Source: Rhodobium gokarnense (GTDB lineage Bacteria > Pseudomonadota > Alphaproteobacteria > Rhizobiales > Rhodobiaceae). Taken from it: a DNA stretch of 64,000 nucleotides. Numbering within the stretch: position 1 is the first letter of the stretch; the number at the start of each line of letters is the position of its first letter. Where the stretch lies: contig NZ_JAOQNS010000005.1 in assembly GCF_025961475.1 (NCBI RefSeq), forward strand, positions 349,048 through 413,047, given 5' to 3'. Below the pieces are notes generated by a model. The model saw only the letters and a program-made list of their open reading frames with translations, made no database searches and was not told the origin of the DNA. Shown one piece after another: positions 45,987-55,209 of this stretch. The position numbers were made by a program, and so were the translations under genes.

Positions 45987-47708
45987 ATGAAAGAGCAGAA
46001 ACTCGGCTTCATTCGTGAGCAAACGGCGAAAAGGTTCGCTGGCGTCAGTGAGAGAGCGTTCCCGACGGAAAACCACCCCCAGTTTATAACGAACTCCGAC
46101 AGCACCCTGTCGCTGCTGCTGTCGCGCGACGGAAGCACGGTGCGAAAGGTCATCAACTGCGAGGCCGATGGCCTGGCTGGGAATACGCTCAATGAAGCGC
46201 TGTTCTACCTGACCATCGCCGACAACCTCCCTCGCAGAAATATTGTCGTGCCCAAATTGTTCGGCGCCCGCCTCGTCGAAGGCCATTGCATGGAGCTGGA
46301 CATCGAGTTCCTCGACGGCACGAAGGTGTTGGGGATCGAAGACAAGTCGACGGCCGCATTCGCCTTCGGCAAGGCGGCCGCCTTTCTCAACCATGCGGTT
46401 CAATGCGAGGAAAACTGGTGGCTTCCCCGCAGTAGCGGCGTGGGAAACGTCCTCAAGAATCGGTCGACCCGCGATCTTGAAGACCTGCTGGCGCTCGTAT
46501 CCCGTCCGGATCTGCTTCCCGATTTCCAGGCTTTTCAAGGCCAGGCTGATGCCATCAACGCCATGTACGACGAAGGGTACCCGACGATCTGTCATGGCGA
46601 CGCCAACGACGAAAACATCCGGCGGACGGAAGACGGGTCCAGCATCGTTGCTTTCGATTGGGCGCGGGTCTGCGCCGGACGCGTTGGGGACGATCTTGCG
46701 CGAATTCTCTATCCGGCCCTCATCGTCAAAACCAGTGTCGAGACGGCCGACGCACTTAAGGCGGCAGAGCGCGATATCGTCGACCAATATATGAATGGCG
46801 TGAATTCGGAGCGCATTGACGCCGGCGAGCCCATGTTCGATCGGGCGCTGGTCGAGCGATGCGCGCACATCAAGACGGTCGCGCTCAGCTTCGGCATCGT
46901 ACCACTTCTGAGACGCATATTGACTCGGCTGCAAAATTCGTCCTCTTTCGATGGTCGACTAAGAACTGCACAGGCATTTCTCGAACTGATGGCCGAAAGG
47001 GCCAGATGTCTGACCACCGAAGGGAGCCTTTTCGGCATGACGACTGCGAAAATCGAGGACCGGTACTACGGATCGGTCGTTTCCGAATACGACAAGGCGC
47101 GCGCGAAGACCGAACGGTGGTGGAAAGAAGACGCTGCGGTCAGGAAATACCTCGAAAAGCACAAGACTGCCTCGGTCCTCGACCTGCCCGTCGGGACCGG
47201 ACGCTTTATCAGCGCGTACAAGGCGTTGGAAATGAAACTGACCGGCATCGACGTTTCGGATGCGATGCTGGACCGGGCCCGCGAATTCGCTGAGGAACTC
47301 GATTACCACGACGGAACGTTCGCGACCGGCGATGCATTGAAACCGCAGCCGCCGGAGTTTGAATGCGATGTCGGCGTGTGCATGCGCTTTCTCAACTGGA
47401 TGGCCCGTCCAAACGCCGAAATGGCCTTCAAGAACATTGCCGCCGCCAGCAGGCAGGCGATGATCTTCGGCGTGACATTCATCGACGAAAGCACGTTCGA
47501 GGGCAAAGACCGCGCTCGCGTGGAGCGAAACCTGTTGAACGCGCACAGCAAGCCGGTCGGCGAAGGCTTGCCGCCGAACGGGCCGCACAGCATGGTCCTG
47601 TTGCGCGAATGGATCGAGCAGTCGGGATTCACCATCCAGGATGAAACGGTGATTTTCGAGGGCAAAAACGGGCTGGAGAACAAGGTTTTCTACCTCGTTC
47701 GGAAATAG
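45987..47708 (+). CDS. small-molecule kinase-methyltransferase fusion protein
   Basis: A 573-residue two-domain protein. The N-terminal ~350 residues resemble the aminoglycoside-phosphotransferase/choline-kinase fold: the catalytic Brenner motif is CHGDANDENIRR near residue 203 and the metal-binding DFG-equivalent is VAFDWARVC near 221. The C-terminal ~220 residues form a class I SAM methyltransferase with motif I VLDLPVGTGRFI near residue 396 and the acidic loop LTGIDVSDAMLDRAREF. Domain fusion suggests phosphorylation and methylation of one substrate; the enterobacterial O-antigen terminator WbdD combines kinase and methyltransferase, but in the opposite order and with another kinase fold. 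Composition is lower in GC than its neighbours. The ATG 45987 lacks a strong ribosome site. Substrate unknown. Confidence 0.85.
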   Translation: MKEQKLGFIREQTAKRFAGVSERAFPTENHPQFITNSDSTLSLLLSRDGSTVRKVINCEADGLAGNTLNEALFYLTIADNLPRRNIVVPKLFGARLVEGHCMELDIEFLDGTKVLGIEDKSTAAFAFGKAAAFLNHAVQCEENWWLPRSSGVGNVLKNRSTRDLEDLLALVSRPDLLPDFQAFQGQADAINAMYDEGYPTICHGDANDENIRRTEDGSSIVAFDWARVCAGRVGDDLARILYPALIVKTSVETADALKAAERDIVDQYMNGVNSERIDAGEPMFDRALVERCAHIKTVALSFGIVPLLRRILTRLQNSSSFDGRLRTAQAFLELMAERARCLTTEGSLFGMTTAKIEDRYYGSVVSEYDKARAKTERWWKEDAAVRKYLEKHKTASVLDLPVGTGRFISAYKALEMKLTGIDVSDAMLDRAREFAEELDYHDGTFATGDALKPQPPEFECDVGVCMRFLNWMARPNAEMAFKNIAAASRQAMIFGVTFIDESTFEGKDRARVERNLLNAHSKPVGEGLPPNGPHSMVLLREWIEQSGFTIQDETVIFEGKNGLENKVFYLVRK

Positions 47709-47850
47709 GAAGCCCGATTTCCGGATCGATCCGGCCGTGAGGCGTTTCTGAAGCTTCTTACTGCGCTTTGGGACTGCAAGGGGGATGGCGTGATCGCCAT
47801 CGCCTTGCCGAGGGTCACGCTCGCTCCGACGGCCGCACGGCCCGATCCCT

Positions 47851-48090
47851 TCAGTGGACGCACCGGGAATTGCTCGCCGTTTGCGCCGGCCGGTTGCCCT
47901 CGGCCCGGTCGATGGCCTGCTTCTGCACCACCGCCTCGCCGAAGGCCCCGGCCAGCCGGTCGAACTGCTCGGTCGTCAGGTGCAGGGTCATGTTGCCGAG
48001 GTCGAGGTGCACCGCGCCGCATTCGGCGCAGTATTTGATCCGGCAGATGTCGCTGCTGACGAGGGATCTGTTCTTGCAGGGCTTGCTCAT
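47851..48090 (-). CDS. small Cys-rich protein coupled to flavodoxin
   Basis: A 79-residue protein with a CxxC pair in RIKYCAECGAVHLDLGNM and two more cysteines near the N-terminus (KPCKN, DICRI), suggesting a zinc or Fe-S site. ATG 48090 has GGAGAT six bases upstream. It lies 33 bp after the flavodoxin stop on the same strand, and is therefore probably cotranscribed and regulated with it. I do not recognise a named family. Confidence 0.72.
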   Translation of the reverse strand: MSKPCKNRSLVSSDICRIKYCAECGAVHLDLGNMTLHLTTEQFDRLAGAFGEAVVQKQAIDRAEGNRPAQTASNSRCVH

Positions 48091-48123
48091 GGCGGATCTC
48101 CGTTTGGGGTTGCAGCGAAATCT

Positions 48124-48792
<669 letters not shown>

Positions 48793-48850
48793 TTATGAAT
48801 TGTTTTTCCGCGCTTTCAGCCAGCGTTAGCGGAAACCGTCATTGTCCGAT

Positions 48851-48865
48851 TGAGAATAATTGTCA
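48851..48865. promoter_or_regulatory. putative RirA iron-responsive (IRO) site / Fur-like box
   Basis: TGA-GAATAATTG-TCA matches the RirA IRO pattern TGA-N9-TCA of Rhizobiales. The overlapping 19-mer starting two bases earlier (through ATTGTC) matches the classical Fur box at 14 of 19 positions by my count. It lies about 185 bp upstream of the flavodoxin ATG. Confidence 0.4.
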
Positions 48866-48882
48866 TTGTCGATTGCGCCAAT

Positions 48883-48898
48883 TGTCGGGAAAGGCACA
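48883..48898. promoter_or_regulatory. putative NifA upstream activator sequence
   Basis: TGT-CGGGAAAGGC-ACA fits the NifA UAS consensus TGT-N10-ACA exactly. It is about 160 bp upstream of the predicted sigma-54 start point, slightly beyond the usual spacing. Chance occurrence in a region this size is possible. Confidence 0.4.
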
Positions 48899-48971
48899 AA
48901 GGGCGGTAGACAGAACCCGGCCGCCCCGGCGAAGTGACGAGGGAGCGCGTCGCTCGACAACACCCTCCGCC

Positions 48972-49241
48972 TCACTCATCCTCTCGAAGCAAGAACCAAG
49001 ACACAGGAGGCCTTTCCATTGCCTTCCTCTCTCGCTCGCCGGATTTGAACATATTGAAAGCCAATGTCGCCGGTATCGGAAATATCGTAAAAATAAACAA
49101 GAAAACGCCGGCAAGAAATCCAGAAACATTAAAAATATACTTGGCCATCGGAAGATTCCGGCCAACAGTGTAAATCAGGATCGCGATGGCGCCGAAGGCG
49201 ATTGAGATCAGGAAATTCCATTTCAGGCGTTTTCTCTTCAC
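48972..49241 (-). CDS. small membrane protein (hypothetical)
   Basis: An 89-residue protein with two hydrophobic helices (WNFLISIAFGAIAILIYTVG and IFNVSGFLAGVFLFIFTIF) and basic ends, consistent with a small inner-membrane protein. The likely start is GTG 49241 with GGGGAG about 11 bases upstream; TTG 49250 is an alternative. There is no recognisable motif and its neighbours are unrelated, so support is moderate. Confidence 0.45.
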   Translation of the reverse strand: MKRKRLKWNFLISIAFGAIAILIYTVGRNLPMAKYIFNVSGFLAGVFLFIFTIFPIPATLAFNMFKSGERERKAMERPPVSWFLLREDE

Positions 49242-49399
49242 GAGTGCCAACGCTCCCCTGTGTTTTTGTTCAAACCGGGCTGGCTCAATGCCGGCTCAAT
49301 GTCGCCGGGGCTCCTGCAATCCTAGCAGCACCATCTTACACCCTCTTCCCGCATCGCGCGCGGGCAAACCCGTCGCACCGGGCGGCTCAAAATTGCTGT

Positions 49400-49413
49400 T
49401 GAAATCGATTGCA
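49400..49413. promoter_or_regulatory. putative LacI-family operator
   Basis: TGAAATCGATTGCA is a near-palindrome (6 of 7 pairs) with the central CG typical of LacI-family operators. It overlaps a possible -35 element (TTGAAA at 49399-49404) upstream of the sugar ABC operon, and the operon encodes a LacI regulator. Confidence 0.45.
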
Positions 49414-49580
49414 GAACGCCCTTACGATGCCGGCCAGAGGACGTCCGGCCCAAAAGGGTCGGTCTTACGTCTTCTGAAGCCTTTGTGCGCGAAGCCGGGT
49501 TCGTCCCGCAACAATAAGGCTCTTCCGGCGCATCCTGCCGGGCGCTCTTCGGGGCCACCGCTTCGCTTCGGGAGGAAGTG

Positions 49581-50606
49581 ATGATCAGAAACACCAGTAT
49601 CGCCCTTGCGACCGCGGCCGCCCTCGCCGCCTCGCTCGCCGCCGCCCATGCCGAGAGCTACAAGATCGGCCTGTCCAACGGCTGGGTCGGCAGCGAATGG
49701 CGCACCCAGATGATCGACGAGGCGAAGGCCGCCGCCGCCGCCTGGAAGGAAAAGGGCGTCGACGTGGAGGTGCTCGTGCAGAGCGCCAATGTGGACGTGC
49801 CGGGCCAGGTCGCCCATGTCCGCAACTTCATCTCCGATGGCGTCGATGCCATCATCATCAACCCGAACAGCCCGACCGCCTTCGATCCGGTCTTCGCCCA
49901 GGCCAAGGATGCCGGCATCCTGGTGATCGCGACGGACTCCGAGGTCTCCTCGCCCGACGCCACCTATGTGGGCATCGACCAGACCGGCTGGGCCAAGGCC
50001 TCGGCCAAATGGCTCGCCGAAACGCTTGAGGGCAAGGGCAAGGTCGTCGCCATCAATGGCGTCGCCGGCCATCCGGCCAACGAGATGCGCGTCGCCGGCT
50101 ACCGCTCGGTGTTCGAGGGCTATCCGGACATCGAGATCGTCAACGAGGTCAACGGCAACTGGGACCAGGCCCAGGGCCAGCAGGCGATGCAGAACCTGCT
50201 CGCCACCTATCCGGACATCGACGGCGTCTGGGTGCAGGACGGCATGGCCGCCGGCGCCTGGAAGTCGATCATGGATGCCGGCAAGACCGGCGACATCGCC
50301 GCCACCGGCGAGATCCGCAAGGACTTCCTCGATCTGTGGGTCGCCAACGACCTGACCTCCGGCGCCTCGGTCAATCCTCCGGGCGTGATGGCGAGCGCGC
50401 TCAACGTCGCCGTCTTCATGCTGAAGGGCCGCGAGCTGAAGGAACCGGCGACCGCCGGCCAGTACGGCAACGCCCTCTACCTGCCGATCCCGTTCATCGA
50501 CGGCGACAACGTCGCCAAGGTGCATGAGGAACTGGAAGGCAAGCCGGGCTACTATTCCTACACCAGCCAGCTTTCGATCGACGAAGCGGAAGCGCTGTTC
50601 AAGTAG
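49581..50606 (+). CDS. sugar ABC transporter substrate-binding protein (RbsB/YtfQ-like)
   Basis: The 341-residue periplasmic binding protein starts with a Sec signal peptide (MIRNTSIALATAAALAASLA, cleavage after AHA). It is a type-I periplasmic-binding-fold protein of the ribose/galactofuranose group (YKIGLSNGWVGSEWRTQM; VRNFISDGVDAIIINPNSPTAFDP; VVAINGVAGHPANEMRVAGY). The ATG at 49581 follows GGGAGG. It is the first gene of a six-gene sugar transport and utilisation operon, preceded by a LacI-type operator candidate. Confidence 0.93.
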   Translation: MIRNTSIALATAAALAASLAAAHAESYKIGLSNGWVGSEWRTQMIDEAKAAAAAWKEKGVDVEVLVQSANVDVPGQVAHVRNFISDGVDAIIINPNSPTAFDPVFAQAKDAGILVIATDSEVSSPDATYVGIDQTGWAKASAKWLAETLEGKGKVVAINGVAGHPANEMRVAGYRSVFEGYPDIEIVNEVNGNWDQAQGQQAMQNLLATYPDIDGVWVQDGMAAGAWKSIMDAGKTGDIAATGEIRKDFLDLWVANDLTSGASVNPPGVMASALNVAVFMLKGRELKEPATAGQYGNALYLPIPFIDGDNVAKVHEELEGKPGYYSYTSQLSIDEAEALFK

Positions 50607-50685
50607 GACGCAAGGCGGGACACCATGCGGGATGCGGGCAATGCGCGCGCATCCCGCCTCCCGGAACCATTCGGAAACCGCAGCC

Positions 50686-52194
50686 ATGTCGAAGCTGGAG
50701 CTCAGCGGCGTAAGCAAGACTTACGGCGCAACGGTCGCGCTCAAGCGCGGCGACCTTTCGGTCGAGGCCGGCGAAGTCCACGTCCTCGTCGGCTCGAACG
50801 GATCGGGCAAGAGCACGCTCTGCAAGATCGTCGCCGGCAGCGTCAAGCCGGATAGCGGCCGCGTCGCCATCGATGGAAACCCGGTCGCGATCGGCGGGCC
50901 GAAGGCGTCGAAGGCCAAGGGCATCGGCATCTTCTACCAGGAACTGAGCCTTGCCGCGCACCGCACGGTGGAGGAGAACATCTGCCTTGCCGACATGCCG
51001 GTGACGGCCGGCCTCTTCGTCGACCGCAAGGGATTGTCGAAGCGGGCCGCAAAATACATCGCCCTCTTTGAGACGGTCTCCGGCGACGACTTTGCCGCCG
51101 ATACAGTCGTCGGGAACCTCCGCGCCGACCAGCGCCAGCTCGTGGAAATCATGAAGACGCTGGCGACAGAGGCGCCGATCCTCATCTTCGACGAGCCGAC
51201 CTCCGCGCTTGATCGGGCGCAGGCGGAAGGGTTCTTCAAAATCCTCGGCGATTTGAAGGCCGAGGGGCGCAGCATCATCTTCATTTCCCACCGCATGGAC
51301 GAGATCTTCGCGGTCGGCGACCGGGTGACGGTGATGCGCGACGGCGAGACCGTCGGCACCCGCGTCCTTGCCGAGACCGAGCCGACGGCCGTCATCCAGC
51401 TCATGGTCGGCGCCAAGGACGACCTTGCCGAGGCCGCGGTCGAGCCACCCCACGCGGCGGAGCGTTCCGGCACGCCCGTCCTGGAGGTCTCCGGCTTTTC
51501 CGGCCCGGGCTTTCGCGATGTCAGCTTTTCCGTTGCCGCCGGCGAGATCCTTGGCTTCGGCGGCCTGCACGGCCAGGGCCAGTCGGCGGTGCTGCGCGCG
51601 CTCTTCGGCGCGGAACCCTATGGCGGCGGGCGGATCTCGCTGGAAGGCACCCCCGTCCACTACACCAATCCGCGCGATGCCATCCTCCTCGGCATGGCCT
51701 ATGTCTCCGGCGACCGCGGCCGCGACGGCATCGTCAACGGCCGGCCGATCTTCGAGAACGTCGTGCCGGTGCATTTCCTGCGCAACGGCTTGAGGCTCGT
51801 GCAGCCGACGGTGCTGAAGAAGCGCGTCGACCCCGCGCTCGATGCCCTGCGCACCAAATATGCGAGCCTGTGGCAGGCGATCAATTCGCTGTCCGGCGGC
51901 AACCAGCAGAAGGTGGTGATCGCCCGCTGGCTGGTCGACCAGCCGACCGTGCTGCTGCTCGACGACCCGACCAAGGGCGTCGACCTGTCCGCCAAGTCGG
52001 ACCTCTTTCAGCTGATCCGCGAGCTTGCCCGCGAGGGCATGGGCATCGTGCTCTATTCCTCGGAGGACGCCGAACTCCTCAACAACGCCGACCGCATCCT
52101 GGTCTTCAACCAGGGCCGGGTCACGCGCGAACTCACCGGGGCGGACCGCACCCGCTTCAACCTCTACCACGCTGCGTATGAGGCCGCGTCATGA
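50686..52194 (+). CDS. sugar ABC transporter ATPase, two nucleotide-binding domains (RbsA-like)
   Basis: A 502-residue protein with two fused ATPase domains. The N-terminal domain has Walker A GSNGSGKST at residues 36-44 and Walker B LIFDEPTSALD; its ABC signature is degenerate (NLRADQRQL). The C-terminal domain has an LSGGNQQKV signature and VLLLDDPTKGVD but a degenerate Walker A (GLHGQGQSAV). This asymmetry is normal for RbsA/MglA-type ATPases, although the degenerate first signature is notable. It overlaps the first permease gene by ATGA (52191-52194). Confidence 0.93.
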   Translation: MSKLELSGVSKTYGATVALKRGDLSVEAGEVHVLVGSNGSGKSTLCKIVAGSVKPDSGRVAIDGNPVAIGGPKASKAKGIGIFYQELSLAAHRTVEENICLADMPVTAGLFVDRKGLSKRAAKYIALFETVSGDDFAADTVVGNLRADQRQLVEIMKTLATEAPILIFDEPTSALDRAQAEGFFKILGDLKAEGRSIIFISHRMDEIFAVGDRVTVMRDGETVGTRVLAETEPTAVIQLMVGAKDDLAEAAVEPPHAAERSGTPVLEVSGFSGPGFRDVSFSVAAGEILGFGGLHGQGQSAVLRALFGAEPYGGGRISLEGTPVHYTNPRDAILLGMAYVSGDRGRDGIVNGRPIFENVVPVHFLRNGLRLVQPTVLKKRVDPALDALRTKYASLWQAINSLSGGNQQKVVIARWLVDQPTVLLLDDPTKGVDLSAKSDLFQLIRELAREGMGIVLYSSEDAELLNNADRILVFNQGRVTRELTGADRTRFNLYHAAYEAAS

Positions 52195-53174
52195 CCGCTG
52201 TTGTCGCGACCAAACCTGCCGGCCGGCTGAAGCGCGTTTTCGAGCGCTATCCGTTCCTGCCGGCCCTCGTCATCTTCATCGTGCTGCTCGCCCTCAACGG
52301 CGTCTTTTCGCCGGCGAGCCTCTCCGCGCGAGGACTGACCGGCCTCTTGTCCACCTATCTCGCCCTGATGCTGCTCGCCGTCGGCCAGACTTTCGTCGTC
52401 TATGCCTCCGACATCGACTTTTCCAACGGCGCGATCCTGTCGCTGGTCAATGTGGTCATCATCGTCTTCATGGAGCAGATGGGCGGCTCGGGCCTCACCG
52501 TCACCATGGCGCTTGCCGTCGGCATCGGCGTCGGGCTCGCCTGCGGCCTCGTCAACGGCATCGTCGTCGCCGCGCTCCGCCTGCAGGCGGTCGTCGCCAC
52601 CTTCGCCACCAGCATCTTCTTCACCGGCCTTGCGCTCTACGTCTTGCCGGTCGCCGGCACGCCAGCGCCGCGGCTCTTCTGGCGCACCTATGGCGGGCGG
52701 TTCTTCGAGATCCCCTTCGTCGTCTTTGCCGCGCTCGCCATCGCCCTCATCGTGTACCTGCTGGTCCGCACCCGGCTCGTCACGCGGCTGCTCGCCGTCG
52801 GCGACGATGCCCAGGCGGCGTACCAGTCCGGCCTGCCGGTCACCCTCATCCGCATCGGCGGCTATGCGCTCTCCGGTGTCTTTGCCGCGCTCGCCGCGTT
52901 CTGCGTTACCGGCGACACGGCGAGCGGCGATCCCCTCGTCGGTGCCAAGATGACGCTCTTCGGCGTCGCCGCCGTGGTGCTCGGCGGCACGGCCCTGTCC
53001 GGCGGCTTCGGCACGGTCGTCGGCTCGGCGCTCGGCGCCTTCATCATCGGGCTCATCAACGCACTGGTCTATTTCGTCGGCACGCCGTCGCAATGGCAGA
53101 ACCTCGTGCAGGGCCTCGTCATCCTCATCGCATTGATGCTCGGCATCATGGTCTCCAGGAGGGCACGGGCATGA
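52191..53174 (+). CDS. sugar ABC transporter permease (RbsC-like) 1
   Basis: A 327-residue inner-membrane protein with 8-10 helices of the BPD_transp_2 family. Typical motifs include LLAVGQTFVVYASDIDFSNGAILSLVNV near residue 65 and VVLGGTALSGGFGTVVGSALGAFI near the C-terminus. Overlaps of four bases with the ATPase gene and with the second permease gene imply tight coupling. Two different permeases probably form a heterodimeric channel. Confidence 0.92.
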   Translation: MTAVVATKPAGRLKRVFERYPFLPALVIFIVLLALNGVFSPASLSARGLTGLLSTYLALMLLAVGQTFVVYASDIDFSNGAILSLVNVVIIVFMEQMGGSGLTVTMALAVGIGVGLACGLVNGIVVAALRLQAVVATFATSIFFTGLALYVLPVAGTPAPRLFWRTYGGRFFEIPFVVFAALAIALIVYLLVRTRLVTRLLAVGDDAQAAYQSGLPVTLIRIGGYALSGVFAALAAFCVTGDTASGDPLVGAKMTLFGVAAVVLGGTALSGGFGTVVGSALGAFIIGLINALVYFVGTPSQWQNLVQGLVILIALMLGIMVSRRARA

Positions 53175-54157
53175 GCGCGACGGAGACCACCCCCGTGAAA
53201 GGCCCGTCAGTGCTTGCCGTGCTGCGCCAGCCGCTCCTCGTTGCGGTCCTGCTGATCGGCGTCCTGCTCGCCTTCGGCGAGGCGCTGTCGCCGGGCTTTG
53301 CTTCCGGCGAGCAGATCCTCCGCCTGCTGGTCGTGGCCTCGCTGCTCGGCCTCGTCGCCGCCGGCCAGAACCTCGTCATCCTCGCCGGCCGGGAGGGCAT
53401 CGACCTGTCCGTCGGCGGCATCGTTTCCCTCAGCGCCATCGTCGCCGGCAACGTCATGCAGGGCCAGGACGCCAGCATCCCGCTCGCGATCCTTGCCTGC
53501 GTTGCCACCGGCGCGCTCTTCGGCTTCCTCAACGGCGTCGGCGTCACCGTCATGCGCATTCCGCCGCTGGTCATGACCCTCGGCATGCTCGGCGTGCTCC
53601 AGGGCCTCCTCGTCGTCATCCGCCAGGGCATTCCCTCCGGCAAGGCCGCGCCGGCGCTTGCCGACTTCGTCGCCAGGCCGTTCCTGTTCGGCCTTCCCGG
53701 CACGATCTGGCTGTGGGTTGCCGTCGGCCTCTTCATGGCGTTCCTGTTGCGACGGACCGTCTTCGGCCAGCGCGTCTACGCCATCGGCTCCAACGAGCAC
53801 GCCGCCTTCATGGCCGGCGTGCCGGTCAAGCGCATGCGGGTCGCCGTCTTCACCTTTTCCGGCATCTTCGCGGCCATCGCCGGCTTCTGCCTGCTGGGCT
53901 ATTCGGGCTCGTCCTTTTCCAATGTGGGCGAGCAGTACATGGTGCCCTCAATCATCGCTGTCGTCTTCGGCGGCACGCCGCTTGCCGGCGGCAAGGGCGG
54001 CTATACCGGGACCATGGCCGGCGCAGTGCTGCTCACCATCCTGCAGAGCATCCTGACGACCGTGAACATCGACGAGTCCGGCCGGCAGATGATCTACGGC
54101 GCCACCCTCCTCGTCCTCATGCTGTTCTACGGCCGCGGCCGGCGCATGCGCGGCTAG
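53171..54157 (+). CDS. sugar ABC transporter permease (RbsC-like) 2
   Basis: The 328-residue second permease has the same fold and signature elements (VAAGQNLVILAGREGIDLSVGGIVSL; GVPVKRMRVAVFTFSGIFAAIAG; AVVFGGTPLAGGKGGYTGTMAGA). Its start overlaps the first permease stop by ATGA (53171-53174). It is followed 12 bp later by the LacI regulator gene. Confidence 0.92.
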   Translation: MSATETTPVKGPSVLAVLRQPLLVAVLLIGVLLAFGEALSPGFASGEQILRLLVVASLLGLVAAGQNLVILAGREGIDLSVGGIVSLSAIVAGNVMQGQDASIPLAILACVATGALFGFLNGVGVTVMRIPPLVMTLGMLGVLQGLLVVIRQGIPSGKAAPALADFVARPFLFGLPGTIWLWVAVGLFMAFLLRRTVFGQRVYAIGSNEHAAFMAGVPVKRMRVAVFTFSGIFAAIAGFCLLGYSGSSFSNVGEQYMVPSIIAVVFGGTPLAGGKGGYTGTMAGAVLLTILQSILTTVNIDESGRQMIYGATLLVLMLFYGRGRRMRG

Positions 54158-54169
54158 CGGGCAGTCCAG

Positions 54170-55207
54170 ATGACCCGGCGCACCAGGATCAAGGACATCG
54201 CGGAAAGGCTGGGCCTTTCGCCGGCGACCGTTTCGCGGGCGCTGGCGGAGAGCCCGCTGGTCGCCAAGGAGACGCGCGACCGGGTCCGCGAGGTCGCCGA
54301 CGAACTCCACTACCGGCCAAATGTCAGCGCCCGGAACCTGCGCACCAAGCGCTCCATGGCCGTCCTCATGGTGGTGCGCGACGTCGTCAACCCGTTCTAC
54401 CTGGAGATCCTGAAGGGCGTGGAAGCGACCGCCCGAGCCGCCGGCTATGCCGTCCTCATGGGCAATGCGGAGAACGATCCGGACCGGGAGGACGAGTATT
54501 TCGACATGCTCTATGACGGCCACGCCGACGGCATGATCCTGATGACCGGCAAGTGGCCACGGCGCCATCGCAACGCGGTCGAGGCGGGCGGGCTGCCGGT
54601 CGTCGTGGCGCTGGAAATGATCGAGGGAAGCCGCCTCCCCCATTTGCAGATCGACAATGAGGGGGCAGCCGCCGAAGCCGTCCGCCACCTCATCGAGATC
54701 GGCCATACCCGCATCGCCCATGTCACCGGGCCGCTGCCGGAGGTGATGAGCGTCAAGCGCATGGCCGGCTACATAAGGGCGATGAAGGCGGCCGGGCTCC
54801 CCCGTCCCGACGACTATCTGGTCAAGGGCGACTTCTCGCTCCATTCCGGCATGGAGGCGGCGCGCTCGCTGATGGCGCTTGCCGAACCGCCGACCGCGCT
54901 CTTTGCCGCCAATGACGAGATGGCGCTCGGCGCCATCCACGAGATGCGCGCCCTCGGCTTCGACGTGCCCGGCGACGTCTCCGTCGTTGGCTTCGACAAC
55001 CTCTTCCTCTCCGACGTCTTCTTCCCGCCGCTGACGACCGTCGCCCAGCCGCGGGCGGAGATCGGCCGGCGGGCGATGACGCTGCTCCTCGACATCCTTG
55101 CCGGCGGCCCGCCGCCGCGCGAGCCCGTCATCGTCCCGACGACCCTTGAGATCCGGGGCACCACGGCCCCCTTGAAAACCCGCACAGACCAGAAACAAGG
55201 AGTATGA
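54170..55207 (+). CDS. LacI family transcriptional regulator
   Basis: A 345-residue regulator with an N-terminal LacI helix-turn-helix (IKDIAERLGLSPATVSRALAESPLVAKETRDRV), hinge helix, and a sugar-binding effector domain (VVNPFYLEILKGVEATARAAGY; ALFAANDEMALGAIHEMRALGFDVPGDVSVVGFDN). It lies inside the sugar ABC operon and probably represses it via the operator at 49400-49413. The stop overlaps the region of the following Gfo/Idh/MocA gene. Confidence 0.95.
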   Translation: MTRRTRIKDIAERLGLSPATVSRALAESPLVAKETRDRVREVADELHYRPNVSARNLRTKRSMAVLMVVRDVVNPFYLEILKGVEATARAAGYAVLMGNAENDPDREDEYFDMLYDGHADGMILMTGKWPRRHRNAVEAGGLPVVVALEMIEGSRLPHLQIDNEGAAAEAVRHLIEIGHTRIAHVTGPLPEVMSVKRMAGYIRAMKAAGLPRPDDYLVKGDFSLHSGMEAARSLMALAEPPTALFAANDEMALGAIHEMRALGFDVPGDVSVVGFDNLFLSDVFFPPLTTVAQPRAEIGRRAMTLLLDILAGGPPPREPVIVPTTLEIRGTTAPLKTRTDQKQGV

Positions 55208-55209
55208 GC

